Origin: Lolium rigidum
Taxonomy: Eukaryota > Streptophyta > Magnoliopsida > Poales > Poaceae
DNA: 64,000 nucleotides
NCBI RefSeq assembly: GCF_022539505.1
Contig: NC_061511.1
Span: forward strand, 34,482,620 to 34,546,619
Direction of reading: 5' to 3'
Position 1 is the stretch's first letter. Each line of letters opens with the position of its first letter. Below the pieces are notes generated by a model that made no database searches, was not told where the DNA came from, and saw nothing but the letters and a program-made list of their open reading frames with translations. Position numbers and translations under genes: made by a program. Shown here piece after piece: positions 23,702 through 35,899 of the stretch.

Positions 23702-24293
23702 AGCACACCGCTCCAACGAGCGCAGCTAAAGGGGTGCCACGATCAGCGTTCATCATCTCATAACCCAGTCGCATGATCCGAGCCCAGACAGGCAGCTCGT
23801 TAAACACAGCCTCCTCCGGCCTCACATTAAGATCATAATCTTTCAGGAGGATAGCATGCTTATTACCTAGAGTCCATGGCCCGCCCTTAGCAATCCTTGT
23901 CTTGTCCGCCTCAGAATCAAACTTGGCAAGGAACAGATTTGGTCCCAGATGCCGAACTGCAAGGCCCTTAGGGTTTCCCCACGCAGGCCGAACCACAGAT
24001 GTGATCGTGTTGACGTGCAGCATATTCGGCGCGAGGACCTTCCCCACCAGAGCCCACAGTGGGCATGGAGGATCCTCCTCTCCTTCGTCTTCCAAGATCA
24101 GCGGTGTAGCCTCCCGGGGGGTGAGTTTCAGCCGCCCCATCATGTCCGCCACATCGCCTCCTTTCGCGGCTCCCCCCGAGGAACCCGCACCTGATGCCGA
24201 TCCCGTGATTGGATCGCCAGATGCGATCACCGGGGAGTCCAGATCCGCCGTTTTAGCGGCCGCACCGATCGCCATTGAACCCTTGCCCGCCAT
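23702..24293 (-). pseudogene. LINE (non-LTR retrotransposon) ORF1, C-terminally truncated
   Basis: On the minus strand the start MAGKGSMAIG at 24293 opens an alanine/glycine-rich leader, then a DUF4283-type domain: LVGKVLAPNMLHVNTITSVV, GLAVRHLGPNLFLAKF, then RIAKGGPWTLGNKHAILL and VFNELPVWARI. This domain marks ORF1 of plant L1-type LINEs, where it is normally followed by a CCHC zinc knuckle and ORF2 (endonuclease and reverse transcriptase). The frame is cut after DRGTPLAALVGAV by the LTR ending at 23701, so zinc knuckle and ORF2 are absent. A further in-frame Met lies upstream at 24329; the 24293 start was chosen because it begins the usual leader. Confidence 0.82.
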
Positions 24294-24570
24294 CCACCAA
24301 ACTCTCCGATGATCACCAGCACAAACCAAGGGTGGGCAGCAAAGCTAGTTTGCCCCTGAGTCACCCCGAGAAAGTGGAGAGATCCAAGCAGAAAGACGGC
24401 GGTACTCGTACGGGAATACGAGACGCAGCGGTGGGGAAGGCAGATTAGGATGATCGCGATCAGAGATCAAGATCACCAAAGGAATTCGCGAGGGATTAGG
24501 ATCGCTGCGTCGCCAAGACCTAACCGCTCCGAAAAAATATATCTTTGTTTTCCCCTTTAATATCATCATA
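24294..24570 (-). mobile_element. Probable LINE 5' untranslated region
   Basis: Mixed-composition leader upstream of the ORF1 start, typical in length for a plant LINE. The exact 5' end and target duplication were not found. Confidence 0.4.
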
Positions 24571-25421
24571 GGACCCCAATTCTACGTTTCTAGCTCATGT
24601 TATCCTACGAAATGAAATATCAGTATTGCAGAAAATCTGAAGCCTGTATGATCTAACGCACCTCGTCCAGTTGACATGTGCAACAGTAACCGATGATATA
24701 ATTTCTGTGTATGCCCCCATATGGGATACGGCCGAGGTTTCAATAACTATGTTATACCATAGTCATCAAAAATTGGAAAGCTACGACAACAGATTTTGTC
24801 TGGTACAGATGGACTGCTCCTTGCCGAGAAACCAGATTTTCCCTGATGGATCATATATCCATGACTCCATCTGCATATTGGACGGCCAAACGGTGGGAGA
24901 GGTTGATAAATCACGGTGGCCTCCCCCGCCGCCGCTCCGGCTGAATGAACCAAACCGTAAACGGCGCCTGCAGGGACGGGTTAACCTGGAGTAAGTGAGC
25001 TGAACTGATCAACGGCCCGACGAATGAGTAGAGGTAAAATCTTACCTCCAGCCTCCACCATCGTGGAGCTAATTGCTGCCCAAACTTAGGAGAAACAGAA
25101 AGTAGTGACGAACGGTAATGCACCCTAGGTCGTGCTTAATCCCATAAATACGTGAGAAATATGGTGGAGCGTCGTCACGAGCTACGTACCTGCAGAGGAG
25201 TGGTCGAGGTTCCGCCATGAGTGATCACCGTAAGCAGGAGCCGCCGCGCTCCGAAGGGGAAGAGGCGCTCGTAGGGCTGCGGAGAAACAGAAGACAAAGG
25301 AAACAAACTGCGCCAAACTCTATGCAATTCAAATCGGCCCGATTCACCACAGGCTGCCCAGGTCGATATTTGGAGTAGCGGCCCATACACGTTGGACTGG
25401 CAATTCCTATACATCAATAGC
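24571..25421. other. Unassigned intergenic DNA
   Basis: No convincing gene, RNA or repeat boundary was seen. Several short frames exist in all directions without recognisable domains. Confidence 0.5.
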
Positions 25422-26060
25422 GCACCGCACACCCCCGCAAGCGGTATGGGCCGGCCTGGTCGGCCCATTTTACGTATATTTCTGTTTTCAGTTTTTTTTT
25501 CGTTTTTTTTCTTTTCTTTTTCTTTTTCGTTTTCTTTTCTGTTTCTTTTTTGTTTTTTTTGTTTTTGTTTCTTTTCTGTTAATTTTATTTTTGTTAAAAT
25601 TTAAAAATTTCAAATCTAAAATTTGTTCAAATTTAAAAATGTTCAAATCTGGAAATCGTTTAAATTCGAAAAATGTTCAAATCGGAAAATCGTTCAAATT
25701 TGAAATTTGTTCATATTAAAAAACATTCAATTTCGAAAATTGTTTGGGCTACAAAATTGTTCAATTTTCATAATTATTCAGATTTAAAAATTGTTCAAAA
25801 TTTAAAACGGTTCAAATTTGAAACTATTTAGTTAAAAAAATGTTCAAATTTAAAAACTGTTTAGTTTCAGAAAACTATTCAAATTTTGTGAAATATTTTT
25901 TCTCGAAAAATTCTTTTAAAAGTTTTAGATTTTAAAAAACGAAAATATAAACAGAACAGAAAAAACAGAAAAGAAGGAAGAAAAAAGAAGAAAAAAAACT
26001 CACCTGATGCGATGGGTCGCGGCCCACTGAGCCACCCGGGATCGTGGGGGGTGTGCGGTG
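25422..26060. repeat. Foldback-like AT-rich repeat block
   Basis: The ends are inverted: CACCGCACACCCCC at 25423 and GGGGGGTGTGCGGTG ending at 26060, each followed inward by a GGGCC-rich box and then a long T-rich (left) or A-rich (right) run. The core (25600-25920) is a degenerate array of GTTCAAATTTAAAAA-like units. No target duplication was found, so it may be a MULE- or foldback-type element or only a decayed inverted duplication. Confidence 0.5.
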
Positions 26061-27475
26061 TCTTGCACCCACCGATCATGTCAGTGTATAGCACCCCCCG
26101 TTAGACTGGCCGGGATGATCGGCTGCGTGCGGTGAAACAAGACAGGGTCGATCGGTGAGAGGATCAAGCTATATTGGGTGTTCAATCTCGAGATCCGATG
26201 GGTGATGGCGCCAAAACGCGGAGATGAGGCCTAGTTAGCTTGGCTTTACTGTTACTTAATTTGAAGTGTATTGTAGACTATTAGAGAGAATTATTCAAGA
26301 TCTCGAGAAATCACCAATAGCGTGTTTACTAAGCAGGTATTGAATGGGATAATTCCAAGGTATCCCCACAAACCCCATATCTAAAGGTATAATTGTTGCA
26401 CCCCCATGGGGCTCTCACAGCGATTTCAGCTTCTGGACCGTCGGATCTTTCCATAAGTGCATCTTGGCCGTTTATTCTGGGCAGAATCCCACTAGGTAAA
26501 GCCATGCAACGGCCATGGTCTACCCGCCTGCAGCTGCGTTCGGGACCCACCTTCGTCCGGGTCCGCTCGTCATTCGCATGGGGCAAGTTTTGGTTGGGGT
26601 CAGTCGCGCGTGGCTTCGTTCCCGAGGGGTAGTTTGGGGTTTTCGTATCTCACAGATCTCCACCCAATCCCCACCCTGGACAGCATCCCCAATCGCTGCA
26701 TCTTGCAACTCCCCCAGTGCCCGCCTCCGCCATCCCCATCCTCCTCCTCTGCGTCGGCGCCGCCGCCGCCAGTCGCCCTCCTCCTCTGTGCAGGTTCCAC
26801 CACCACCCGCCTTTTCCCGTGCTCCTCCTCTCCTTGCTCGTGCTCTCCTCTTCTCGTCGCCCCTCCCTCGGTACTAGAGAAGAACCGGCCGTGGCCCCAA
26901 GGTGCCATCAAGGATGATGGCCTCCGCTCGTCGGGAGGCCTTCGGGCATTGGGAGGATCACATGAGGGGCCGGCAGGAGGAGGGGGAGATCAGCATGGTG
27001 CCATGGTTAGAGGAGGCAGAGCTTGACGTGGGGGAGCAGGAAAGAGAGAGGTGGAACGACCTAGGGTTTCGGCCACCACCGCCGGCACGCTCGAGCAGCG
27101 GCTATAGGGAGTGGGCAGGAGCTGTTCCGGTAGCGACCGCCCGAGCAACACCGACGGCTGGATGCAGCAGCGGCGGTTGCAGCAAGCGTCGGGGCGGCGG
27201 CGATGGCTGGACATGACGGCGGCGGCTGCAGGGAGGGCTCGAGCGATGGCGGCGGCTAGACGGCAGGACCTGCTCTAGAAAGTTCCAGACAAAGGGAGAA
27301 ATCTACGACACGCAAGCCGCAAGAAGGCGGCGACGCGGAGACGGAAGAGCCCGTCCTGGCGTGGTCGTCATCTGCCAGGTGTATGATGTGTGGAACCCCC
27401 GGGGGTCGTAGGCTAGACAAACCCAGATCCTCATCTGGCATAAGCCTAACCTAGATCTCTAGGGCCTACAGGGTG
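26061..27475. other. GC-rich gene-like stretch, unassigned
   Basis: From about 26640 the sequence is GC-rich and resembles a grass first exon or leader. A frame at 26902-27213 (MPSRMMASARREAFGHWEDH at its start) is open but ends in a low-complexity Gly/Arg/Ala tail and matches no family I recognise. It may be a decayed gene start cut off by the LTR at 27481. Confidence 0.3.
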
Positions 27476-27480
27476 AGAAT

Positions 27481-30400
27481 TGGTAACACAACAGTGACTC
27501 TACGACTCAAAGAGTAATACAAGCTCATAACTGAGCGAAGAACCAAAGTATTACAAGCGAGAGGTCAACGACCTGATATTTCATCAATCAACGGAAGCAA
27601 AGTTATGCTATTCTAAATAGCAAGATAGCAAAAGGCCTAAGAGGCCGGGAGCATAACGGCGACGTCCCGGCCCATAGATTCCGGGCTGCCACCGGGAATC
27701 CCAAGCTACTCGTCGATGTCGACTTAGAAACCTTCATTTGTTGGAGCAACTTCTCTCGAAACAAAGCATGCAAAGCTGAGTACAGGGACTCAGCAAGACT
27801 TAGTACAACCTTTTAGCAAAGCTGGTATGCGAGGCTTTATGTGGAGCTTATTTTGCAGAAAGCCAGTTTTCCTTTATAAACAAGAGGGAGCAGAAGCTCG
27901 TCTACTCAGATCATTTTAAAAGGGGATAAGAGAGCGATATCTCTAGCTCTACTGATCATCATAATGAATCCACCGAATCTTCATCATAAGCTGAACCTAT
28001 CAACTAGGATCACCCTCTCGATACCCTGAGAAGGGATCCTTATCACACATTGATTCCAAGTTTTACGATTAGGTTCAAGTTCTCTATGATCAACACGTCC
28101 TTCCCCAAGTCGTCCTTAACCGTGGACACGGCTTTTCGAAAAGATTTACCCTGCAGGGGTGTACAACTTTACCCACACGCGCCGACCGACTCTTAGCGCC
28201 GTACGTTACACACTTCCTTGGTGTGCTCAGCAGAGGGTGGTCGACCAAAACCTTTCCCTTGCTTCGCCTATTCCATGACTCAATCTAACGGGAACTCCGT
28301 CATCGTAGGTAGCCATTCTCCGAGGCGGTCCCGGTCATTGTGCGCAGGGATCCAGGTTCAATGCCTCCAGAGCATCCTTCACCCCGGCCACGCCCGTATG
28401 ATGCACTTTGAAAACCTTTTTCACCCTTTCCCCATGCGTATGGCAAATGGAACTCGCAAACTAATTGACTCATGGGTAAGCTAGGCAAGTTCGGGCCAAG
28501 GGGTTCCCATGGGCCCCGTGTGGCTGTACGCTCAGTCTTGGTTCCGAAGGCGAGAACCTCAGGTCCTAGTATCGGCGAGAACGAGTCAAATCACCACATC
28601 CCCATGTGGCGGCCCATCCAAGCCTTTAAACATATTTATTAACATCATTGATCTTACCACATCATCCTGCCATACTAGGTTCATTCGCATCTCTGATTCA
28701 TCAACCGGATGGATCAGAATTCGTCAACTAAGCATGGCTAAGCATATTCGATATAACGGCTCTAGCAATGCACACATAGCTCAAACCTAGTTTTGCTGGG
28801 AGCAGTGGGTCGGGGTATTTAGGCTACAAGGATGGTAAATGCAACACACATAGGATAACTATATCTGCCGATAAAACATATTGGAATCGTATGCAATATG
28901 TAGGAACCAGAAGTAAAGCATTTCGAAATCATAATATGAACCAGGCTAGGGCTTGCCTTTGTCCCTGACAAACCAATGTGGATCTTCGATGATCCCATGC
29001 TTGACTTGTTCATCGGTGGACAAGTATTGACTTTCGTCGTTGTCGATCTTCATCGTCTCGGCACTTGCTCTATCGATCGCGAAGAAGCAAACACCGGAAA
29101 GGTAAAACAACAATCAACACATGGCATAATGCAATGCGCATACAAGGATGATGATATGACATGTTAATTAGGTATTGAAATTAACCCTAAGACATCATCA
29201 ATTTAACTGGGTTCGACGAGACTAGGGTTAGTAGTTCCGGAACCTCAAAGGGGTTGATTAAGTTCTTCTAAAACAACTAGGGTTCAAAGTTGTTTAACAA
29301 TGCATGATTTTGTAACAAAATTGTAGATCTCATTTTTCTGAAAATTTTGATATATTACACATATTTTTCTGATTTAAAATGAATAAGTTATGAATTTTAC
29401 AAGTTTTATTCATTTTAAATCATTTCTGAAAAATCCTGGAAAATAATAAAAACCTGACAGACTGGACCCACATGTCATAGTTTTAATCATTTCCTAAATA
29501 TTTACGAAAATAATAAAATCCTGACAAGGGGCCCCACCGGTCAGTATATTTTCCATTTACAGAAAAATAAAAGAAACTAAAAAGAGAAAAGGGGGCGGGT
29601 CCCACCGGGGTCAACGCCGGTGGTCAACTCCGGCGGACCTCGCCGGTGACCACGCAGAGGCGGCGCTACGGCGCACGCACGGAGGCGCCAGATGGCGCGC
29701 TCGACGCGGTCGACCGCGGCGAGTCGCCTGGTGGTCGCGGCGTTAGGCGGGGGTGGCCGGAACGACGCCGGCGGCGAGCAGCCGCGGCGGCGCGGACAGG
29801 TGCCCGTGGCGGGGAGGCTACAGAGGGGTAGGGGGAGCGCCAGAAGGTCCTGGAGGATCGTAGGCTCACCGTGGAGCGAATGGAGGTGTCGGCGAGGGCG
29901 GAGGAGGTCCGTATCGCCGGCGAGCTTCGACGGAGCGGCGGCCGTCTGCGAGGAAGAAGGGCGCGGCGGGGTCGATTCACGGTGCCCCACGTCGATTCCT
30001 TCGACGAGGAGGGTCCTGGCGGTGAGGCGGAGCTCGTGTGCACCTCGGTGGAGCTCGGGGAGGCGCGTAGCGGCGAGGGACGGCGATGGCCGGCGGGCTA
30101 GGGTTCGGCCTGCGCGTGCGGAAGAGAGCCAGAGAGAGGGGGAAGAAGATTGTGGCGTGCTAGGGTTGCTCGGCGGCGTCGTAGGGGTCTTGTAGGCCGC
30201 CGGGGGCGGCGGCGGGAATCTTGGCGCGGCCGGCAGCGGAGGTGCTGCCACCGAGCTGCTTCCCCCATCGTGGGGTTGAAGACGATGGGGTGTTTTGCGA
30301 AAAAACCCCTGGGGGATTTGGTGGGTAGGTGGGCTGCTGGCTGGGCCGCTGTTGGGCTGTCTTGGGCCACGCCAGGAAGAAGGGAGAGATGGGCTGCGCC

Positions 30401-30660
30401 CAGGAGAGAGAGTGAAAGAGGGTTTCTCTCTTTTTTTCCAAAAACTCTTTGTATTTTGATTTCAAATTCTTTTACATTTTGAAATCTATTTGAAACTTCA
30501 AACTTTTGAAATGTTTGAGCAACTGAATTTGAGAGAGATTCAAACCAACATTAGGGTTTTCAAAATTCACTTCAATGCATTTTTCTCAGGAAATCATGAT
30601 GCTCATGAAATGATGCACAAACAACCCTAATCTAGGTTTAGCAAAAACAGGGGTGTTACA
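27481..30660 (-). mobile_element. Long (3.2 kb) gypsy-type 3' LTR
   Basis: On the minus strand it starts TGTAACACCCC at 30660 and ends GTGTTACCA at 27481, giving matched TGTAACAC/GTGTTACCA ends. A purine-rich AAGGGGGATAGATC precedes the start, so this is a 3' LTR. The inside shows an AT-rich upstream part, a very GC-rich leader (29580-30250) and a long non-coding remainder. The left flank AGAAT (27476-27480) is the candidate target duplication. Family name not recognised. Confidence 0.68.
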
Positions 30661-30968
30661 GATCTATCCCCCTTAAAAGAATCTCGTCCCGAGATTCCAA
30701 GGTAGGAATAGAGAAGGTAACAAGGACTACACCGGTCTTCAACGATCTTGTCGGTACCACGGCAATCTTCCTTCTTGAAGAGGTTGATCAAAGACATCAT
30801 GAAGAAGTTGATCCACAACACCACTGAGAGTTCATTTTGCTTTCTTCACTCTAAAGAAAAGAGGGAATGACACTGGACGGTGGATCTTCATGAAGATCGA
30901 GTATCTCATGGGTAAATCATGGAAGGAGTGTTGAAAAACAACTCTTGAGTTAACAAACATGAAACACG
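30661..30968 (-). mobile_element. 3' end of internal region of the same gypsy-type element
   Basis: Immediately upstream of the LTR the minus strand reads ESRDEILLRGIDL then a TAA that lies at LTR bases 3-5. Related gypsy elements often end pol this way. Further upstream the frame stays open to about 30760 but has no recognised domain, so pol may be degraded. The element runs into the gap. Confidence 0.5.
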
Positions 30969-31068
30969 NNNNNNNNNNNNNNNNNNNNNNNNNNNNNNNN
31001 NNNNNNNNNNNNNNNNNNNNNNNNNNNNNNNNNNNNNNNNNNNNNNNNNNNNNNNNNNNNNNNNNNNN
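30969..31068. other. Scaffold gap (100 N)
   Basis: Exactly 100 N. Confidence 0.99.
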
Positions 31069-31158
31069 TCGTTGCTCCCGTCTTCTAGATTGCATCTTGG
31101 CTTGGATTGCGTTCTCGCGGTAGGAAATTTTTTGTTTTCTATGCTACGAATCCCTACA
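31069..31158 (+). mobile_element. Possible LTR tail
   Basis: Ends TGCTACGAATCCCTACA and contains GCGTTCTCGCGGTAGGAAAT, which resembles LTR 3' ends of Triticeae elements as I remember them. Only 90 bp are visible after the gap. Confidence 0.3.
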
Positions 31159-34100
31159 CAAAGATCATTGGTTTGAAGTTTGATCATGTATCCACCTACA
31201 AACAGATTAAAACAAAGTCATGCAATAGTTACAATATATTTCATGTAAGCGAGAAGTTGATTACTTAGTATGAAGGTGTTTATGTATGCACTGTGCGTTC
31301 GAGATAATCTTGGTGCAGCTAGCTCATGAAATACTGATTCTTGCTAAGATATTTATGTTTGAATTTTCCTAAAGAAGTTCAAGATAATCTTGGTGTGATC
31401 ATGAAACCGAGAAGTTGATTCAATGCAGGTTTCATCTTACCTTACCTGAAGCTCTAATTTCTGAAGTAAATTATAAATGCGAACCTTTGTGATTCAAACG
31501 CATGATGCCATAAATAATTTCTGAAGTACTTGTTTTTGTTACAGATATGTAGGTCGTAGATGGACAAGCCTGGTGGAGTGCCAGTGAGAAGCAACGTCTT
31601 AGAAAGAAACGTTTGAGCAGCATGTGGTTACTCAGAGCAGAGCAAATGTGTTATGGTTGATCAAAACAATATCCTTACTAGCTGAAGTTCCCGCCAGAGG
31701 TAAATAGCTATATTTGTCGCCGTAATGTTCATCGATGCATCATGCATGCATCAAGAGTTTGGTCAATCAAACGTGTAGGTCGGCACTTTATGGTCGCATA
31801 ATTTTTGTTAGTACGTACTTTCTATTCTTCGGATTCTTGCTCTGCGCTTACGATCTACCTTTTATCACAGGTAGCCTGCAGTTCTAATTAACATAACCAG
31901 ACTTGCAAAAATTTCTTTGGTCACTGGCCGTTTCGAGTCCTGGCTGTGAGAGCTCCAACCTATTTGTTTTTGCAAGTCCTATTTATCTATGCACACAAGA
32001 TGTTTGGCAGAAATCCAAACAGGATGTTCTCATATATAGGTGACACTTCTGACTTCTCATTTGCAAAAATATCTTGCCCATTATCTGAATGGATGGCCTT
32101 TGGCTGCTTTGTCTTCGATCGATTTTTATTATCACTACTCAACATTTCACGTGCCTTCTCCTATTAGTGGTGGTGAACCAGAGAAACCATTTAGAACTAC
32201 ACAAAAGTAAAAAAAGAAAAGAGAGGAGGGGTCAAAATAGTTACGATCTGGGCCTGATTATATTGAGATGTCAAGAAATAATCTTTCAGCCTGCACAACA
32301 GGGACTAAAATGTCAGTTTACCTGGCTTAGTACAATTGTGTTACTAATTGTAGATATGCACTGGAACTTATACTTTTCAATTAAAGAGATTAATTGAGAC
32401 TGAGTATGAATGAAGAGTTCATGTTATATCATTCATGCTTTTCTGGATATAACTGAACCTATGTGTTCTAACTTGTCTGAACACATGCATTTCTGAATAT
32501 AACTGAACATTTCTGTTGTAACTGCTTACTTCCCTATTTTTTAAGTTGCAATCTGCACCCCTCCTCCATTTCAGTGACATAGTAGATGTTTACTGTTCTA
32601 TCAAAAAAACATAAGGAATTTCCTAGGTGCCATACGCAGGTAGTTCAAACTCTTTTGTTACTGTTTTTAGCAGTACCTACTTGTTTTATGTGCCATATGC
32701 AGGTTGTTAGAACGAATATGCAAATATTTCTCAGGTTCACACCTCTGTTTCTGTAATTAAAAACTTGTGTGTTGCTCTTTTGGTGCTGATGATTAAGATA
32801 CATAACCAAGAAATAGTCCGTGGAAATTATCTTAGTTAGTCCTAATTACACCTGAGTGTGTAATTGAGCACTTACATCAATTAGGTTGTTTAGTAAGAAA
32901 TGTAGCGATGCCCTTGCAACAAAATACTTATGGTTTACTGAAATAATTCATGCTAGGAATTATTTAGCCAACTCTAGATTTAGTGTGTTCCATCGTTCTG
33001 AATTATTTACTGTCATGCACATCTGGGAGGATTTTTCTAAAGAAGAAGACAAAGGTTATTTTAATGAGCCATATTTTGTTCGGTTAATTTCTCAAGTGAT
33101 TGAACTGTGTGTTCATTTAAGTTCATGAAGTGCTTAGTATTTCGCGGTGCTGCTTGATGCATCTGGTTGCATGATTAAGCTTATCAGTAGCATTTTTTGA
33201 TTGCAGAGAAAATGATCACTAGAAGGCTCAGATCGTTCAGGTTCCCTCCTTTGAGGTTCTCTGATTTTCTCCCAAGATCCTAGGTTTTCTACTTTTCGTT
33301 TTAATTACTGAAATCCCTGCTATATCATGGTTGACGTTTTGGTTCCAATTAGTTACCTAACATGCCTCTGTAAATATTTAGTTCCCCTCTTTCTATCTTG
33401 ATGAAGCAACCTCATTGCCCAAATGTTTGAGTAAAGCCATGTTCCAGAGTACATGTCGAAAAGGCACTAATAAGGTTCAAAGAAACATCGAATTAAGTTT
33501 CCAGATCCATCCTCGGTGGTTCTCTTTATATCCGAAGTTGCTAACTGCTTGTTTTATACAACTTATAAATAAGAGTGTACTGCTAGCTTGCTATGCTTAT
33601 GGTTGTTTAATTCGGTCCTATGTCAATGTAGCACCAAATATTTTTCTTGCTTCATTGTTGCTTTTATGGAAAAGGCATCAATGCATTTCATTCATTTGAT
33701 CTTACCTCTTGCTTCGTTGTTGCTTTCATGCCCTTAGATTTCTTTTGTTGTATATTCACCAAGTATAGCTATTTCCGTACACTGCCTAAATTGTTGCTTA
33801 ATTGTTTTTTGTTAGGATTGTTGGTGGAGCTCATTGTGTTTGTGAAGGTACCTAATATTGTTGATGATCCAAACCCTCCCCTGCCCCATCTACTACGTCT
33901 TCGACAGTTAACACAAGGTTGCTTTCATATTTTGTTCCGAGCTTATTTGATCGTTTGGTTGACAGAAGATAAAAAAAAGGACCTAAGTTGGTTGGTGAGC
34001 TAACTCAAGTAATAACTTGCAATTTCTATTTGTCCTTTTGTCGACCACTGCTGTAGATGTATTTATCTTCCTGTTAGCCCCTACTCTATATAGCCCCTAC

Positions 34101-34672
34101 TGGAGCACCATTAGAAGTAGCAGCGACATGCAACAACATCAGTGCTTCCATCGTCCAGCTGGTACGGCTTCCTTGCCTTCGCCCCATGCTTTGCCATCCC
34201 TACCAGTAGGAGCACAACAGAAATGTGATGATAGCCTCCGCCAACCATGGCCAGAAAGTAGATATGCTACCCCCTCAAATGTCTCCTTACTGTAATTAGT
34301 TTAAGTGTTGTTGCTTACAACCTCCTCAAACCACAGTCAGAAAGTACAAGCTATGCCACTCTGTAAAATGCTTCCTTAATGTAATTAGTTTAAGTGTTGT
34401 GGTGCATTTGGTGCTGATAATATGTAGGATAACGTATCCAACATACTTAATCTTCCAGATTGTTGGATGCATTATTTGTTTGGAGATGCTACCAATGCTG
34501 TTGTGAAATTTTATTACATGAGAAAATATAAGATTTACTTTCATGAGATTTTGGAGGAGGAGAGTTGGATGTGGCGCAGTGCCGCCCTCTACCTCTCCTT
34601 TGGCCACGTCGATTCCACCCGAAGCAACCCGTCGGTTCGACAATGATGAAGCCTACTGTTTCTACAGGTTAC

Positions 34673-34692
34673 CTCTCTCTCTCTCTCTCTCT
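34673..34692. repeat. (CT)10 microsatellite
   Basis: Ten perfect CT units directly after an exon-like piece ending TTTCTACAG at 34668. Confidence 0.95.
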
Positions 34693-34888
34693 AAAAGTTC
34701 ACTCACGAACAAATCCTTCCTGCACTGGTTAAACGGGTAAGCGACCATACGCGACCCTATTGGAGCTGCTTTTCTTGGCAGCGGAGAAGTCAGCCACTAG
34801 GATGTTGGGCTAGATCGAAAGTCCCCAACCTGCTGAACATCTTCTCTTTGTAATGTCATTAATGATTCTGCTTTTTTGTCTTCTGCAG

Positions 34889-35067
34889 ATCTAAATGTGG
34901 CAGAGAGATATGAAGTAGGCAAGAAGAGATCTAAACCTGTAGAGAACTGTGACCATAAGTTATACTGCGAATTAGGCAAAAATGGAAGCCATTTTCTGCA
35001 AAACAAGGAAGTGATTGCCGGCTGTACCTTTCCTATTCTCGCACAGTTTATTCTAGAGGTCATTTGA
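34889..35067 (+). pseudogene. Exon-like fragment, unidentified
   Basis: Follows a good acceptor (TTTTTTGTCTTCTGCAG) and reads DLNVAERYEVGKKRSKPVEN, then CDHKLYCELGKNGSHFLQNK, then a stop at 35065-35067. Composition and the acceptor are those of a real plant exon. I do not recognise the protein. It lies within the candidate Helitron and could be captured host sequence or a remnant of a resident gene. Confidence 0.3.
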
Positions 35068-35779
35068 TATTTGTTGCAATATTACCAAAACTCAATTTGG
35101 TCACATCATACTCGAATATGAAACCAGTAACTCAATATTTGGTGTTCAGTACGAAATGTTCTCATGATTGACGAATTTTAGTTGCATATGGCTTCCCAAT
35201 TACATATAGAAATAGCTACTATAACATATTGGTTGGGGAACAATTTACCACTGGGCAGTCAAAACTATTCTTCAGGCCACATGATCACTGTGGTTGCTTC
35301 TTCATTAAAGATTTGATTTTTTTTTTCAATTGTCCTAGCTCTCTGTGCTAATATTCTGCTTATCTTTGCTATTTTGGTCTACTCGTAGCTATATTGCAAG
35401 CCCTCCAATGGCTCGACTTTTTTATGTTAATATTTGTTTTTAGCATTTCTCTACAATGAACTAGATTTAGTTTGCCAATATAATGAAAACCTGCACATGC
35501 TATACTTTTCAAAGAATGAGATGGAAAGGAAGCCATTGGTGGTCAGGACTTGGGACAGGAGTCAGTGAATAGCAAAATCGGAAATTGGTAAACCATCCCC
35601 ATACCGAAGAACTAACTAGGACAGGAGTTAAAGAATCGGAAAGTGGTAAACCATCCCCATACCAAAGAACTAACTAAGCAGACTAAACTTTTCGGTAGTA
35701 CATCTCTGTATGAATTTTTATATTTCCAAATGCCTTGCAGGGATATGAAATGTCCTGGATCCTTGAAAATTCAACTTAA

Positions 35780-35899
35780 ATGCTTCACCGGAAGGTAAGA
35801 TATCGTCTACTCGGTGGTGAGCTTGAGCTTGATCCTCTGTGTACAGAGGCTGCTTGTGTAAATGCCTACTGGCAAAGACTACTAATGGAAGATGATCAG
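35780..35899 (+). pseudogene. Exon-like fragment, unidentified
   Basis: Forty open codons, MLHRKVRYRLLGGELELDPL then CTEAACVNAYWQRLLMEDDQ, ending exactly at GATGATCAG before a GTGTGTGC donor. A competing reading uses the GTAAGA at 35793 as a donor after the acceptor CCTTGCAG at 35739. No family was recognised. Same context as the fragment 700 bp upstream. Confidence 0.3.

Noticed and set aside
25490..25590. Long T-rich tract as a retroposon poly(A) tail
   Set aside because: It is a mixed TTTTC/TTTTG pyrimidine run mirrored by an A-rich run at 25940-26000, so it belongs to the foldback; no target duplication.
26515..27216. Overlapping Pro/Arg/Gly-rich frames
   Set aside because: Low complexity in all frames; kept only as an unassigned gene-like stretch.
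29577..30251. Proline- and arginine-rich frames on both strands
   Set aside because: These lie in the GC-rich leader of the long LTR and have low-complexity composition in every frame.
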